From Rhexocercosporidium sp. MPI-PUGE-AT-0058 (Eukaryota > Ascomycota > Leotiomycetes > Helotiales), in assembly GCA_020746875.1 (NCBI GenBank), contig JAGTJL010000015.1, positions 1,240,001 through 1,304,000 of the forward strand: DNA of 64,000 bases. Reading direction: 5' to 3'. Both the position numbers and the translations under genes were made by a program. Below the pieces are notes generated by a model. It saw only the letters and a list, made by a program, of their open reading frames with translations, was not told the DNA's origin and did not search any database. This document shows, one piece after another, positions 33,254 to 45,524 of the stretch; within the stretch, counting starts at the first letter, position 1, and every line of letters begins with the position of its first letter.

Positions 33254-34012
33254 CTACCAAATAGTCTTCTTACAAATATAAAACCCTAATCCGGCGCTAT
33301 TCTTTGACCCATCCCCATCAGCTTGTCTCGCATACCCCTTCGAACCAATCAAGTCTGCGCAATGGGTAGTATGTTCCCAATTCGTCGTTTTATTATCCAA
33401 CCACTCTTTCCGACTATGCATCGCGTATTGTAATTTCCGCCACTGGAACAGACAGTGTTCAGTATGGTACCTAGTTAAATCATCCCTTGTTAGTGTCTAC
33501 TCGATCTTCCCATCCTGCAGGATTGATGTGCAGCGAGCTTACCTATCAGTATAAATATGATAATGCTTGCCCGCCCACAAATCCTCCCTTGGCACAATCT
33601 CTGTGTGATTTTGATCCGTATACCAAACCTTCGTCTCGAAAATCGGATATAGGTTTGTGAGTTCGGGAAACAAGCATTGGGGAGGCATCCAGCCGTAGAC
33701 AAGAGGCTCCATGACGCAGCCGAGGGAGATAGCTTCGGTGCTTGTGGCTCCGCAGGTATTCCATTCTGCCGCTTCGAGCGTGAGCAGTGAGTCAGGGTCA
33801 GTATGAGAGGGGTGGTTTGAGGGTTCAGAGTTGGGCTGAGGGTGAAGGACATATGTTGTAAGGGTGATTATTAGGACGAGGAGGGCGCCGGCGAAGAATG
33901 AGGGGAGGAGGGTGACTAGAGTGCGAGATTTTGAGTGCGGTATTAGGGAGGAAGTTTCGGGTTCTGAGAGCAGATGATGGTGGACCTCTTCGAACTCCAA
34001 GACCTTTTCCAT
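33254..34012 (-). CDS. Divergent UstYa-like membrane protein (two HxxHC motifs)
   Basis: Two exons give 228 aa with one intron at 33471-33542 (GTAAGC...AACTAG). A ~35-residue tail leads into a membrane helix (LLPSFFAGALLVLIITLTTY). The lumenal part reads NTCGATSTEAISLGCVMEP, YGWMPPQCLFPELTNLYP, REDLWAGKHYHIYTD, then RYHTEHCLFQWRKLQYAM and WEHTTHCADLIG. The first HxxHC spans the splice junction, which confirms it. The same C..TS/P.EA...GC...W.PP.C block occurs in the gene at 11878-12642, with which it is closest. It marks the right edge of the candidate cluster and has an exact operator copy 190 nt upstream. Confidence 0.75.
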
Positions 34013-35202
34013 TTTGGGCCTTATTTGGCGGGTATAAGGTCAGAACATTCAATGTGTTGAGAAAGACTTGAAGTTTCAATGAAGATTAATTAAGCTCTGG
34101 TTTGAGTATGAACATGTAAAACTGCAAAAGAGACCTAGCCAAGATATTGCGAACAGTAGCTTGAGGAGTCAAGATTGTCAGGGATTGAGCGCAATCGACG
34201 CGCTCGGTCCGGATTTCGGACCACACCTCGAGGCCGGAACGACACCCTTCTATACCACATAAGCAAATTCCTCGGTGAATCAGACCTATGCTCCAGATCG
34301 CACGTGAGCATGTCCACGACTGAGAATTACTTATGCTGGTATTGTCATTGGTGATATAGAAGCATTGATATCTCCTCAACTGACTGATAAGCGAATGTCA
34401 TGTCAAAATTTGGGTTGATGGCATTCACGTGGAATCCTCTCGATCCGCCGGTAACCCGAGGGCACCCGCTAAAGCTGGGGGATCATGTTTAATCAATATG
34501 TAAGTGATCCCTGTCTCGGTAGTTGAATACGCGACATTGCTACTTTCTTAAGCGACAGGTTTTTTTAGATGGTTCAAATGCTTCTAGAATCAAAGGGGAG
34601 GAAAACATTCCGTTCTTTGTCCCTGATGTATTTCTTATTAGCACCTTCGTCTTATCTATATTGTAAAGGCTTGATTCTATTATGTATGGACACTTGATCC
34701 TCGTCATTGACAGCTACGAGTCTTCGTCAATTCGAATCTCTCCGTGTGTCAGTCGGAACGAAACCGAACACCCACCTTGGCAAATCAACCTCCGATGTCA
34801 TGAACATGATCCTTCATCAATATTGATTAAACAACACATCCAGCCGAGTTCTGGGCGTGTTCGAGAAGTCCCGCAACAAGGGAAGGTGATATTCTAGATC
34901 TGGTCTTCATTGGCTGGTATTTCCTTGTCGTTAATATAACATGCGGACCGCCTCCCGGCAATATGTATCGTTTTACATTTATCCTCACGACCTTATGTTT
35001 GTCACGCGGGGATATCGAGATAAATTGTTTCTGGCGCATGACTGATCGCGGGGTAAGCTAAAGGTCTGGGGAAGGAACTTCGTGCTCCCATTGATAAATA
35101 CCTGCCAAGTATCTCCTTGAAGTTGACTTTGAATTCTTCTTCTTCTTCTCCTTACCTCATTCTCCATAAGGTCTTGCTCTTCAGACGATCCTAATATTCA
35201 AG
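34013..35202. other. Divergent intergenic region, right edge of the RiPP cluster
   Basis: About 1.2 kb between the last UstYa-like gene and the LPMO gene. The operator at 34203-34213 is close to the UstYa-like gene. A CT-rich tract (about 35135-35155) precedes the LPMO start. No gene supported. Confidence 0.45.
34203..34213 (+). promoter_or_regulatory. Candidate operator CTCGGTCCGGA
   Basis: Exact 11-bp match to the site at 11816-11826, about 190 nt upstream of the UstYa-like start at 34012. A half-type CGGACC follows at 34217-34222. Confidence 0.58.
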
Positions 35203-36035
35203 ATGTTGTTTACCACCTTGTCTTTTGTTACCTCCCTCTTGGTTGCTCAAGCTTCTGCTCACGGAGCTGTCACCAGTTACCAAATTGGGAGCACTGTTTA
35301 TCCTGGGTACGCTTCCCAAAGAATTATGGCGTTACTCAACCCACAGAGCATGCTGACATCTCCTTTCAGATACCAAGGCTATAGTCCATCCTCCTCTCCA
35401 AAGTCCATCCAGCGTCAATGGACAGACGGTTACAACCCAATCACTTCAGTAACAAGTGCAAAAATGCTTTGCAATGGAGGAACTTCAGCAGCTCTTTCAG
35501 CAGATATCGCCGCAGGGACCGCCATCACAGCCAAGTGGGCACAGTGGACCCATCAGCAAGGGCCTGTGATGGTCTGGATGTACAAGTGCGCCGGAGAGTT
35601 TTCTGCCTGTGACGGCAAAGGAAAGGGTTGGTTCAAAATCGACCAGATGGGTATGACCGCAGCACCTCTGAGTGGCACGTCTTGGGGAACAAATATTGTC
35701 TACACCAAGCTTGCGTGGACCAGTACAATTCCCAAGAGTCTTGCTCCAGGCAACTATCTCATCCGACATGAGCTGCTAGCTCTCCATCAAGCGAATGCCC
35801 CTCAATTCTATCCAGAATGCGCTCAACTCAAGGTCTCTGGTAATGGCACTGCAACTCCAGCTGCATCCTTTCTCACCACCATTCCTGGATACGCTACTGC
35901 GAATGATCCTGGTGTTATGGTAAGCTGTAATCCAAACGCAGCTGGGAAAAATTCTGACTCGTCTGACAGGTCGACACATACATGTCAAAAGCTACGACCT
36001 ACACCTGCCCTGGTCCTGCTGTCTGGACTGGTTAG
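35203..36035 (+). CDS. AA9 lytic polysaccharide monooxygenase (secreted, no CBM)
   Basis: Three exons encode 239 aa, with introns at 35307-35369 and 35920-35969. A 19-residue signal peptide ends ASA, leaving His20 as the mature N-terminus (HGAVTSY), the first ligand of the copper histidine brace. Other family blocks are GYSPSSSPKSIQRQW, AKWAQWTHQQGPVMVWMYKC with a conserved His, IPKSLAPGNYLIRHELLALH with the second brace His region, and QFYPECAQLKVSG with the axial Tyr. The C-terminus TYTCPGPAVWTG is typical. AA9 enzymes cleave cellulose oxidatively using Cu and O2 or H2O2. There is no cellulose-binding module or linker. It is not expected to be part of the peptide pathway and has no CGGTCCG site close upstream. 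Confidence 0.93.
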
Positions 36036-36547
36036 ATGTTCAGAATACATTTCCATGGTAGAAATCTTTAGTAAAGCACTTGATGGGACAAAATGACTTG
36101 CATAGTGGAGACAAGAAATGTTGACTTTGAATCTGTATATATTGGCCACATTCAAAACTGTAGCACCAATTGCACGAAGTTCTTCATTGGGTTGTCAGAG
36201 TTTTTGTGGCAAGCTCTAGTGCTCCATATCTTGCTTCGCATGCAGCATTTTCAGAGATATATTGCTGAACCAATGATATCAATATTTTGCCCGCTAGATA
36301 AAGATGCAGATTCGTCCACTACTTCGGCAATTCATTGAGGCTGAATTAAAGTACAAGAAAAGCGGGGAAGGTCCCTTACATATCGCCCAAACTATACCCC
36401 TTCCAAAACGGAAGGTACGGCCAAACCGAAGCAGCCTTTTGTTTGTGGTTGGGCTGAAACGCGTGCGATTTGAAATTGCTTGTATTGTTGATTTTTGGCT
36501 CGGCAATTCCTGCCACGAATTTGCAGATTCAGCAAAGACAGACCTTG
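36036..36547. other. Intergenic region
   Basis: 3' flank of the LPMO gene up to the solo LTR. Short ORFs here have no recognisable content. Confidence 0.4.
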
Positions 36548-36730
36548 TGTAGTGTAGAAGTGGATCAAAGCACTGCGAGCAGTTTGAGTTGAATTGAAGT
36601 GATTAATTGTTATTCTAAAAGCTAAAGGAATCAGGAGAACCAGTTGTTCTCCTGAAGGCGGTCTACAGTAGCAGAACCTAATTAGGTCACGTGAAGTGCC
36701 AAGAGAGCAGCTGCCCGTGCCTATACGACA
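36548..36730 (-). repeat. Solo LTR of the Copia element, with 5-bp target-site duplication
   Basis: 183 bp matching the two LTRs of the Copia element at 45341-45524 and 53100-53283. It is flanked on both sides by CCTTG (36543-36547 and 36731-36735), a clean 5-bp target-site duplication. On the minus strand it begins TGTCGTATAGGCACGG. There is no internal sequence, so it arose by LTR-LTR recombination. It is less C-to-T mutated than the other copies. Confidence 0.9.
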
Positions 36731-37320
36731 CCTTGGCTAATAATTCACTACAATTCCTGGTTTTATGCTCAAACTTCATGGCATTTCTCGTCGGTAGGGG
36801 AATTTTTAGCACTAAGGTCAATGATCGAGTGAAGATGAGGTCATGACGATTCGACAGAAACTTGAGTCTATTCAGATGGCTGTCAGCTTATGGCTTTTTT
36901 TGCGTGTCAGGAGCCGACTGACTGACAGTCCATACTCCGAATCAATCATTTTTGGAATACTAATGCCTATCGGACGAAAGACTGGCTATCAAGTTAGCAA
37001 AGACAAGGATTTCCACGCTCACATGACGTCGACGAACGAAAAAGGGATGGATCATGTGATTCTTTTTGCGTTTTGAGGGCGTTCGGATCTCGCAATTGTA
37101 ACTGGAACCCAAGTTAAGATTCTTCTTCGTCTTTTGAAGCTTGTGTTCCTAAGGTGAGGAAGCTACTATACATCTTCATCTTCACTGACACCTGAAGTCT
37201 TCATCGCAGCAAATGTGACTTTCCTCAGGCTGCGTGTGAGAGCTTGTCCAGAAGGCAAATGACAAAGTCAAGCTCGAGTAATGGAACTTGATAGAGATGA
37301 TAGGAGAGCGGAGTTGAAGG
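36731..37320. other. Transition region before the AT-rich block
   Basis: Ordinary base composition and no supported gene. A 77-codon frame at 36843-37076 has no domain signal. Composition changes sharply to AT-rich near 37320. Confidence 0.4.
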
Positions 37321-37529
37321 TCTTAATTCAATAATACCGTATTAATTGGCATATAGCGCCACTCTCGCTGAACTCGCCACCCCTAATACAGCGCCAGGTC
37401 TAAAACTATTACTTTAACACGGGTTATATTATATCGCTATAGCAGATTAAAAATCTTAAGTCCGGTATATAAAATCTCGTGTAATTTAAGTATAAACAAA
37501 AGTACTATTTATATAACTAATTATTTATT

Positions 37530-39540
37530 ATTCCTTTATAACATCTGCTATATCTTAGTTCTTATCTCCCGACTCCTCTTCTAACGAATTAAGCTCTAAA
37601 TCAGAGTTAAAAGCGTCTTCTGTATCGTTGCTTATATTTATTGTAATATTATCCTCTCTCTCTTGCTACAGAGCCTCCTTTTCTTCCACTAATATATAAG
37701 TCCCTTTAACTACAATTATATCTCCTTTAAGCTCGTCGTCGTCGTTAAGAATAAGTATAAAGTTTATAAAGAAAGAAGTATAATCGTCGACAATAATATT
37801 TAAGAGGTCTTTAATTTTTAACTCGCTATCTTTAAAGCCGTTAGAGTTTAACGATAAACTAAGGTTTTTAAAGGTCTTAATAATGGTTTACTTATACTTA
37901 GCGTGAATACGTAACTAAGCTTTTCTTACTTATTATATGAGTAAGATTCTGCGATCCTTAATAAAATACTTATTATTATTTCATTTCTTTAGGTTTTAAT
38001 TAATATGAATTTCTTTTAACTCCTTAATTATCGCCTTTAAAAGTGAATTAATTATAACATCGAGCACTTAGACGTAGCCTGTATAACCTCCGGGGATAAA
38101 AGATAAGGTGACGTTAAGCTTTTTAAACTCAGCTCAAATCTATTAATTTAGATTCTTTGCCTCTAACCTTCTTGCCTTCGCCTTTGCAGATTCGTTCGCA
38201 GGGACCTTTTTTTTAGTGTATTTATGAGGGGCAAAAGTATCGAAAACAAGAAGACGAGGCTCTTGATCTGCGAAAGAATATTCTAAAGTATATAAGTAAT
38301 CGTGTTTAATTTAATTAATAAAGCTCTTGGAGTTAGCGTATGCTTTATTATTTCAGATTACTTTTATAATAAGATAATATTTGGCTATTTTAAGGCGTTA
38401 ATTCTTATTCCTTTTACTTAGTTTACCTTTGAATATAAGGAGAGGCTTATAACGATTAATACTATTTGCGAAGACAATAACTTAAAGAGTAACTTGCCGT
38501 TTGTCCTATTCACTTCTTGCTGTCCTTAAGATAATAGTACAAGAGCCTTTATTAACGTAAGTCTTATCTTTTTAAAACTCAAAAGCGAAAAGTATTTAAT
38601 TCATATTCGCGATTTTTAAAAGCTTATATCTTCCTACAATAGGTACAAATATAAGGCGAGGCTTTCTATAATTAGATCCAGAGGTAACGACAGTGTTTTA
38701 ACGGTTAAATTAAAGCCAGTTAACGATTACATTCCGAAGCTCTTTAAGTGCCTTTTAAACTCGTTTAGTGCTTATTTTAAAGGAGATTCCATGGCGGTAT
38801 TTAAAGCCGTTTAGCTAGCTAAGGGACTATCGAAAGCCAAAGTATAAGTTCAAACCTCTTTCCCTTTAAATAACACGCTTAAGATGAAGCTCATCATATA
38901 TTTGCCTAGTATTCCGAATTAATTATTTAATAGAAATAACACGTCCCTTAAGCCTAGCCTCGTCGAACCTCACTTTTAGCTTTGTTTCTATCTTTAACTC
39001 CTTAACTTTACCCTACGGCTTTTAAATACGATATATGCCCTTCTTTTACTATAAAATATCCTTCTTTTTCTTAATCTAACCTTGAAATATTAACCTCAGG
39101 ATATAAAGTTTGCGTACTGCGTATCGAATAGTAATACGCTCGTCGGTGCCGTCCTTAAGTTGACGATAAGTAGACTCCTAATACGTGATCGCTATTAATT
39201 TGTATTCTCGAGAATAAGAGTATCGTTTCCGAGTAACGTAGTCGTCGAATTCCGAATCTACGAGATCGTCGAGATCGTCGATATCGTCGTCGTCGATTCC
39301 TTCCTTAATTAAAAGTCGAGAGGCACGCTCTTAATCCCCAAGCTCCCTAACACCTTGAGCATCGTTCTGAATCCGCCATTAAGCCAATTATTTAATCGTC
39401 TCTTATTCGCCGATTCTTCCAATATACCTACGTCCTAGAACACGTTGAGAGCGAGTCGTTATTGCCTTCGCAACAGCTCCAGGTCGAGAGCGAGGCTTCG
39501 GAAGTTGTAATGATCACTGGCACGCTGAGGTGATTATAGC
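37530..39540 (-). mobile_element. Degenerate DDE_1 (pogo/Fot-like) transposase
   Basis: The minus strand reads, with many stops, KPLLIFKGK near 38405-38450, SFADQEPRLLVFDTFAPHK near 38225-38280 and FIPGGYTGYV*VLDV near 38055-38105. These are the middle and C-terminal blocks of DDE_1 transposases (PL.IFKG, DSF.AH, IPGG.T..LQPLDV). The N-terminal HTH part lies toward 39540. Terminal inverted repeats were not identified, so the ends are approximate. Confidence 0.7.
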
Positions 39541-39965
39541 ACAATAGAATAGCTAGAGAAGCGCTGTAGACTCGTTGGTAATATTTGAATTTATATAAAA
39601 GCTAATTGCTAAGGAGGGAAGATTACTTCTTCTCTTTTACTATTTTTATAAAAGCAGTAATTACGTAATTAGCGCTAAGAGCACAGACTATTATAATATC
39701 TCCTTTCTTATTCACTTCTGTCCTAAAAGTAAGGATATATTATAGCCCTTAGCTAACGTTATACTGGCGATTCGCTAACGAATTAAATTTTTTATTATTT
39801 ATTTTAAAAGTGAATTCTAAAGAGAATAAAATAAAGTAAAAGTTATTAATAAGAGGGGCTTAGCGCCTACTAAGTATATAATACTTTTTCCTTTTTATAA
39901 TCTTTCTTAATTAATAATAATAATTATAATAAACTATAAGTTATAATTACCTCTTAATTTTAATA

Positions 39966-41000
39966 ATGTCGTCTTTTAATAAGTATTTAGCCGGCGGTTC
40001 TTTTAGCCGCAAGCGTAAAAGTAAGACTTTTAGCTTTATCGCGATTAACGCTAGCGATACCCCGATTAAACGCCAGCGAACCTCAGTAATTTCCTTAAAA
40101 ATGATTAATATTAGCGATTAAGATAATAATAATAAGGATTTTAAAAATAACGTCCGATTTTTTTAACGAATTCTGTTCGAAGTAAAGAAGGATACGCGTA
40201 TTTAATCTTTAAGTAAAGCTATTATAAATAAGAGCGACGTTCGTTAGGAGTTATACTTGTATTACGCCGGCGAGGTCTAAGAGTTCCTTGATCTTTAATA
40301 CTTTAATAATTTTAATTTATTTATTATAAAGTATTTAAATTATTATAAGAAAAGTAAGTTATATAAGTTAATAAGTCAAATTTTTTCTGCTTATTAGCGA
40401 GGCATAGGCTAATAACCGGCGAAGTCCCGGCTAAGTTAAAATTACTCTTTAACGATCTTTTTAAAGCTGCTTTTTAATTTAACTTTAATAAGATTAAATA
40501 AGCCGATTTTAATATTATTTAATTTATTTTTAATTAAAAGAAGCGTCGCGTTAATTATTTTATTAAAGTCTTTAACGCTAAAGCTTAAAAGTCTTTATAA
40601 AAGCTTATAATATCTTTAATTAAAGAGCTTTATACTAGCGTTATATTGACGATTAACGGGCTACGCGGCGCGCTAATCTCAACTCTTTTTTAAGAATTCG
40701 AGGACTTAAAGGAAAGTAATACTGAACTTATAACTGAAATTTCCGGACTCTAAGAAGTAAGTAAATTTAATATTTATTAATAAGTTCCTTATTAACTTCC
40801 GGCGAAGGACTTCCGAAAAGTCTATTTTAACTCCTTTAAGAATAATATAATTAAAGATCTTAAAGCCGGAGCTGCTAAGGATAATAACTATACTAATGCT
40901 ATTAAGAATTTAAATAATAGAAATAAGTCTACTATTATTACTTAAAGATAAATCTAAGGTTTTTACTTAGCGATTTATTAGCGAGAGACTAGCGTTTGCT
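39966..41000 (+). pseudogene. Unidentified RIP-degraded coding relic
   Basis: From an ATG at 39966 the plus strand reads GGSFSRKRKSKTFSF and SDTPIKRQRTS without a stop for about 45 codons, then continues with frequent stops. The basic, Ser-rich start looks like a real protein but no family is recognisable. It may belong to another transposon or be the antisense ORF of the Gypsy element. Confidence 0.35.
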
Positions 41001-41899
41001 CGGCGAAGTATTTTAATTTTCTGATTTTCTTAAGTATTACGTTTTTATTATAGCGTAAATAAATAATATAAGCTCCTTTTTCCTTTAAATATTATTATTT
41101 AAATTATAATATTTAATACGCTTTTAAAACTATAAAACCCTATAAGTAAAAGTAAAAAAATATATAATATTATAATATATTTTTAACGAGTTATCGACGT
41201 AGCCTTAGCGACTCTCCCTCGAACCCTTCGAAGAAGTAAGAAGTTATAAGCTTATTTTCGCCGGCGCTTTGCCTTTTTTTTTTATAGCGTTTCAACCTTT
41301 TAATAACTTAACTAGCTCTTAAAGATTAATAAGATTCTTTATTAACTTTTAAAAATTATACGTTAAATTAAATCCTTTTTATTTAATAAAATATTATTCT
41401 TTACTTTTAATTATTTATTAATTTAAAAGAATCTTAATAACTTATTACTTTTCTTTATTAACGAGATTAAGTTAAACGACTTCCGACGATTCGCCGGGCC
41501 TTTACTAATACGACTTTAATAATAATATATAAAAGACGTTATATAAACAGCTATATTTAAAAGGTAATTTTAGCTTATACGCTTATTTTTTAATCTTTTT
41601 AATAATCTTAAAAAGCCTTAGGAATTAATAATTTAGCTTTTTATTTAAACGAATTATTTTAATATTCTTTAACAAAAGTAAGACTTTATTATTTGACTTT
41701 GAATTTTATAAGACAATAGTTCTTATTATATTATTTCGCCTGGTTTTCTTTAGTTCTTTATTAGCTAGTTTTTAGCTTTTAGCGTTTTTTAATAACTTCT
41801 TTTATTTATTCTTTAGTAATTAATATCTCCTTTTTTATAAGATTGTTCTCGATTCCTTAACGAGAATCCAGCGATATATTATATTTAGCTTTATTCGGA

Positions 41900-44800
41900 G
41901 TCATTCCGATAAACTTATAATAAGTATTTATATACGCGAACTTCGCTAAAAGTAAGAGATTTATTTAATTATTTTATAAATAATAAATAAAATACTTTAG
42001 TTACGCTTTTAAGGCTTAATTCTGTCGCTTTATTTATTTGTTTATTTGCGGGTAAAACGCCGTCGAAAGGCCTCTCGTTATTCGTAAATAAAAGTAAAAT
42101 TTTATTTAGAATTTTAAAATAAATATAAAGCTTTTGTTTATAATAATCGTTATAAATAAACCGTAATTCTTAAATTAATAATTAATAAATAAGTGTCGTA
42201 CAGAAGTAGAGCAAGCTTTTAGTGGTTTAAAAGCTTTATAATTAACGTAAAGAGTAAGGGTTTAAAAAATGTATTAAAGTAAGCGTTACCCTTTATAAAA
42301 GAGGACTATGACCCGAGTATATATATACGTAAGTGCTTACGAGAGTATACACATGACTAGTAGACTGCGCTAGGGCGCGACAATAAGCGTATTAAAAGCG
42401 GTATATTAATAGTTTTTAAGCACGGGATATATTTAATATCTTTAGTAAATCTGTCGATAATTATTAATAAACTATTAAAGACTTTATTTATAGTATTACT
42501 TTTATAAGATATTAAATCTGTAATAAAGTTTATTATAATTAATTTAAATAATTTACTAAACTAGCTCGGCGCTTGTATTTCGCTAGTTATTTTCTTATAT
42601 TTTGCCTTTATTTTTTAATAAATATTATAAGTTTTAACGTATTTTTTAACGTTTATTAACATCTTCGGCTAAAAATACTTCCGTTAAATAAGCTTTAATA
42701 TCTTTTTATAATTAAAATAATTTATAATTAAATTATTATAATATATTTTTATGATTTTATTACGAACGGCATTATCTTAAGGGACGTAAGCTATTTACTA
42801 GTGTTTTAATAGACCGTCGCTGTCGATATTTTAATTTAAATCCCCGGTATTTTATAATTTAGCTTGTTTTTTAATAGTTAAAGCGTCTCTTTTTTGTAGC
42901 TCTAAAAGCAGCGAAAGAAGCGAGTTTGATTCAGGGTTTGCCGTTTCGACTCTTATAATTTTTATTATAAGAAACCGTAATATAATATATTTATAATTAT
43001 ATTAGCTAGCGTTTTACCTCTTGCCGACTTTATATAAGAAGTTATTTAAGCTTTTAAATAAGTTTTGAGAATTATTAAGTTATATAAGAATATATTATTA
43101 ATTAAGCGTAAAAGTTACTTTTATAACCTCGGTCGACGTATTTATTATTATATTATCGCCGGCAAGTTAAAAAATATGAATTAATCGGTATAATATATTA
43201 TCGTCTTTTCGCCGGATGCTTTCCGTCGTATAATTAATTATATTAAGCACGCGGATTAATTTATTTTAAAATGCGCTTTGCAATTTATTCTATAAAATAA
43301 AAAGTATAATATTTTCTTTATTTTTTACTAGCTTATAATTAAGCTTACGCGAGGGTCTATCTGCGGGATTATTCTTCTTTTTTTATAAATTATTATAAAG
43401 TTATATTTAAATAGCTCTAAAGCTTATTTAACTTATTGCCGGCTTAATACTGTCGTTATTATAAAATAACGGAGGTTATTATAATTTATTAATATTTTAA
43501 TAAAGGCTAGATTATTTTTTAAATAATGCCTTTAATATATAAAGCACTTAACGATCGTAAGGAGTTCTTAATTATATACTTCATAATTTAACTTAATAAT
43601 ATTTAGCTTTTTATTAAAGAATATAATAAGATATTATACGGCCTTTCTCTCATTTCTCACCGGCTATTCACTAAATTAAAAGAAGATTCTTATAATTGCG
43701 AATCTAAACGCATTAGTCTTTAGCTTTTTTAGCTTATTAAGATTAAAGTATATAAAAAAAGAAGCTGACGTAAATATATTTTTTAATACGTTAAAAGCCT
43801 TTTTTTTAATAGCATTTTAATAAAAAATAAAGGCAAGTTGCCTTTTCTTTTTACCTCCCGTTAAGTTTATTATTAATTAAGTAATAGTTAAGAAGTTTAT
43901 AATAAAGCGCCGGTAAAAGTTAATAAAGTTAATAAAAACTTAAATATTTTTAATATTTTTAGGCTTTAATTAATCTTTAATAGTATTTATTTAGCTTTAC
44001 TTTATTAATACTTTAGCGGGAGATATTATATAATTTAAAAAGTTTACGCTTTAAGTATTAAAAGAGTATTTCGATAGCTGACGTACAAAAAGCGGACCCG
44101 CAGTCTGTAAACTGCGTATTTGGCTATATAGCCTCTTTACCCTGTAACCACGTAATATTCTGTCCGACAATAGCTTAATAAAGAGATTTGCTTATTGTAA
44201 TCTTTTAAAAACTTAATAAACGTGGTTTTCGTATTAAGATAAATTCGTTAAATATATTAAGATATTATTAAAATAAATAATATAAATAATATTTACAAGT
44301 CCCGTTAATATATTATTAATATATATTTAGAATATCGCCGGCGTATTAAATAATCCAAACGGTATTATTTAATACTCGTAATACTTATAATAAATACGGA
44401 ATATAATCTTTTACTTATTTCTTTTTCTAATTTTAATACAATAATATATATTTTGTAAATTTAAATTAATAAAAATCTTCGCGTCTCGGAGTCTATTTAA
44501 CGTCTCGTTAATTAACAGTAAAAGGTATTAATCCTTAATCGTAATTTAATTTAAAGCCTTATAATCGATATATAATTAAAAGCTATTATCTTTCTTTATT
44601 ATAAATAAAATAAGAGCTTTAATTAAGCTCTTGCTTTTCCTTATTTATCTTTTAATTTTAAAAGATTTAAAATAACTCTAAAGAACTTCTAATTCCGTCT
44701 TAAAGAAATTATAAATTAAAAAATATGAGGGCTTCGTATATAATTTTAAGTCGATAGTATGCTAGCGGCTTTATAACGGAAGTAGTTCGTTCTTTTTCTT

Positions 44801-45335
44801 TTTTAAAAAGACGTCCTTAAATTTATAATATTATTATAAAATAATAAATATATTATTAGCGTTTAGTAAGCGCGTTATATTAAAGTTAGGCATTATAGCG
44901 TACGCGAGCGACTCTTTCTTATTAACGACTTATATAAATTCTTTAGGTCTTATAATATTAAAATTATAAGTATTATTTAATCGGTATAAGTATTTTTATT
45001 ATTTAGTTTTAAAATTAATTTAAAAGTTAATTTCTTTTAGTTAAGGCTATCTTAGAATTAGGTTTACACTCGGTATATTAATAACTTTTAGCCGGAGTAT
45101 ATTTAGTTTTATTTATTTAAGTGTATTTGTAATTTTTATTTAAGCGAGAGCTATATTATAAACGATACTTTTATTATTAAGAAGGGTTTGAAATATTTTT
45201 AATTTTTCGCCGGTGAATTATAAATTATATTCTTTTGTTATAAGCCTTAAGACAAAATTATCTTCCGCTTTATTATTAATTAAAGCTATTAACGTCTTTT
45301 ATTTTTTACTTAATAAGATTTTTAATTGGATTTCT
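41900..45335 (-). mobile_element. Gypsy-type LTR retrotransposon, pol region (RIP-degraded), interrupted twice
   Basis: The minus strand gives a Gypsy reverse transcriptase: IPFGLFNTPAIF near 44340-44375 (usual MPFGL.NAPATF) and IIYFNNILIYLTNLS near 44240-44300 (usual VVYLDDILIYS). The integrase core, LLIIIDRFTKDIKYIPCLKT (usual VVVDRFTKMAHFIP), lies near 42400-42500. It is broken at 42383 by a solo LTR and continues at 42188 and below with FTNNERPFDGVLPANKQ. The left end near 41900 is approximate. Upstream gag sequence lies beyond the inserted Copia element, at 53289 onward. Confidence 0.75.
42194..42382 (-). repeat. Solo LTR (second LTR family) inserted in the Gypsy integrase, with TSD
   Basis: 189 bp starting TGTCGTACAG and ending GCGCGACA on the plus strand. 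It is flanked by ATAAG at 42189-42193 and 42383-42387. A second copy lies at 57802-57991. The Gypsy integrase reading continues on both sides, so this is a nested insertion. Confidence 0.8.
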
Positions 45336-45340
45336 ATCCT

Positions 45341-45524
45341 TGTGGTGTAAAAGTGGATTAAAGCGCTATGAGCTGTTGTAATTAAATTAAAGTAATTGAT
45401 TGTTATTTTTCAAGCTCTAAGTATTAAAAGAAAATAGTTATTCTCCTGAAGGCGGTCTACAGTAGCAGAACCTAATTAGGTCACGTGCAGTACTAAGAGA
45501 GCAGCTGCCCGTACTTATACGACA
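45341..45524 (-). repeat. 3' LTR of the Copia element
   Basis: 184 bp, TGT...ACA ends. It shares a nearly unmutated right half (about 45449-45524) with the other two copies, including CCTAATTAGG and CACGTG. Confidence 0.88.

Noticed and set aside
35203..36035. LPMO as a RiPP-modifying enzyme
   Set aside because: Signal peptide, histidine brace and motifs are those of ordinary AA9 cellulose-active enzymes, and no cluster operator is close to its start.
36843..37076. 77-codon open frame left of the RIP block
   Set aside because: No recognisable motif or context, and a length expected by chance.
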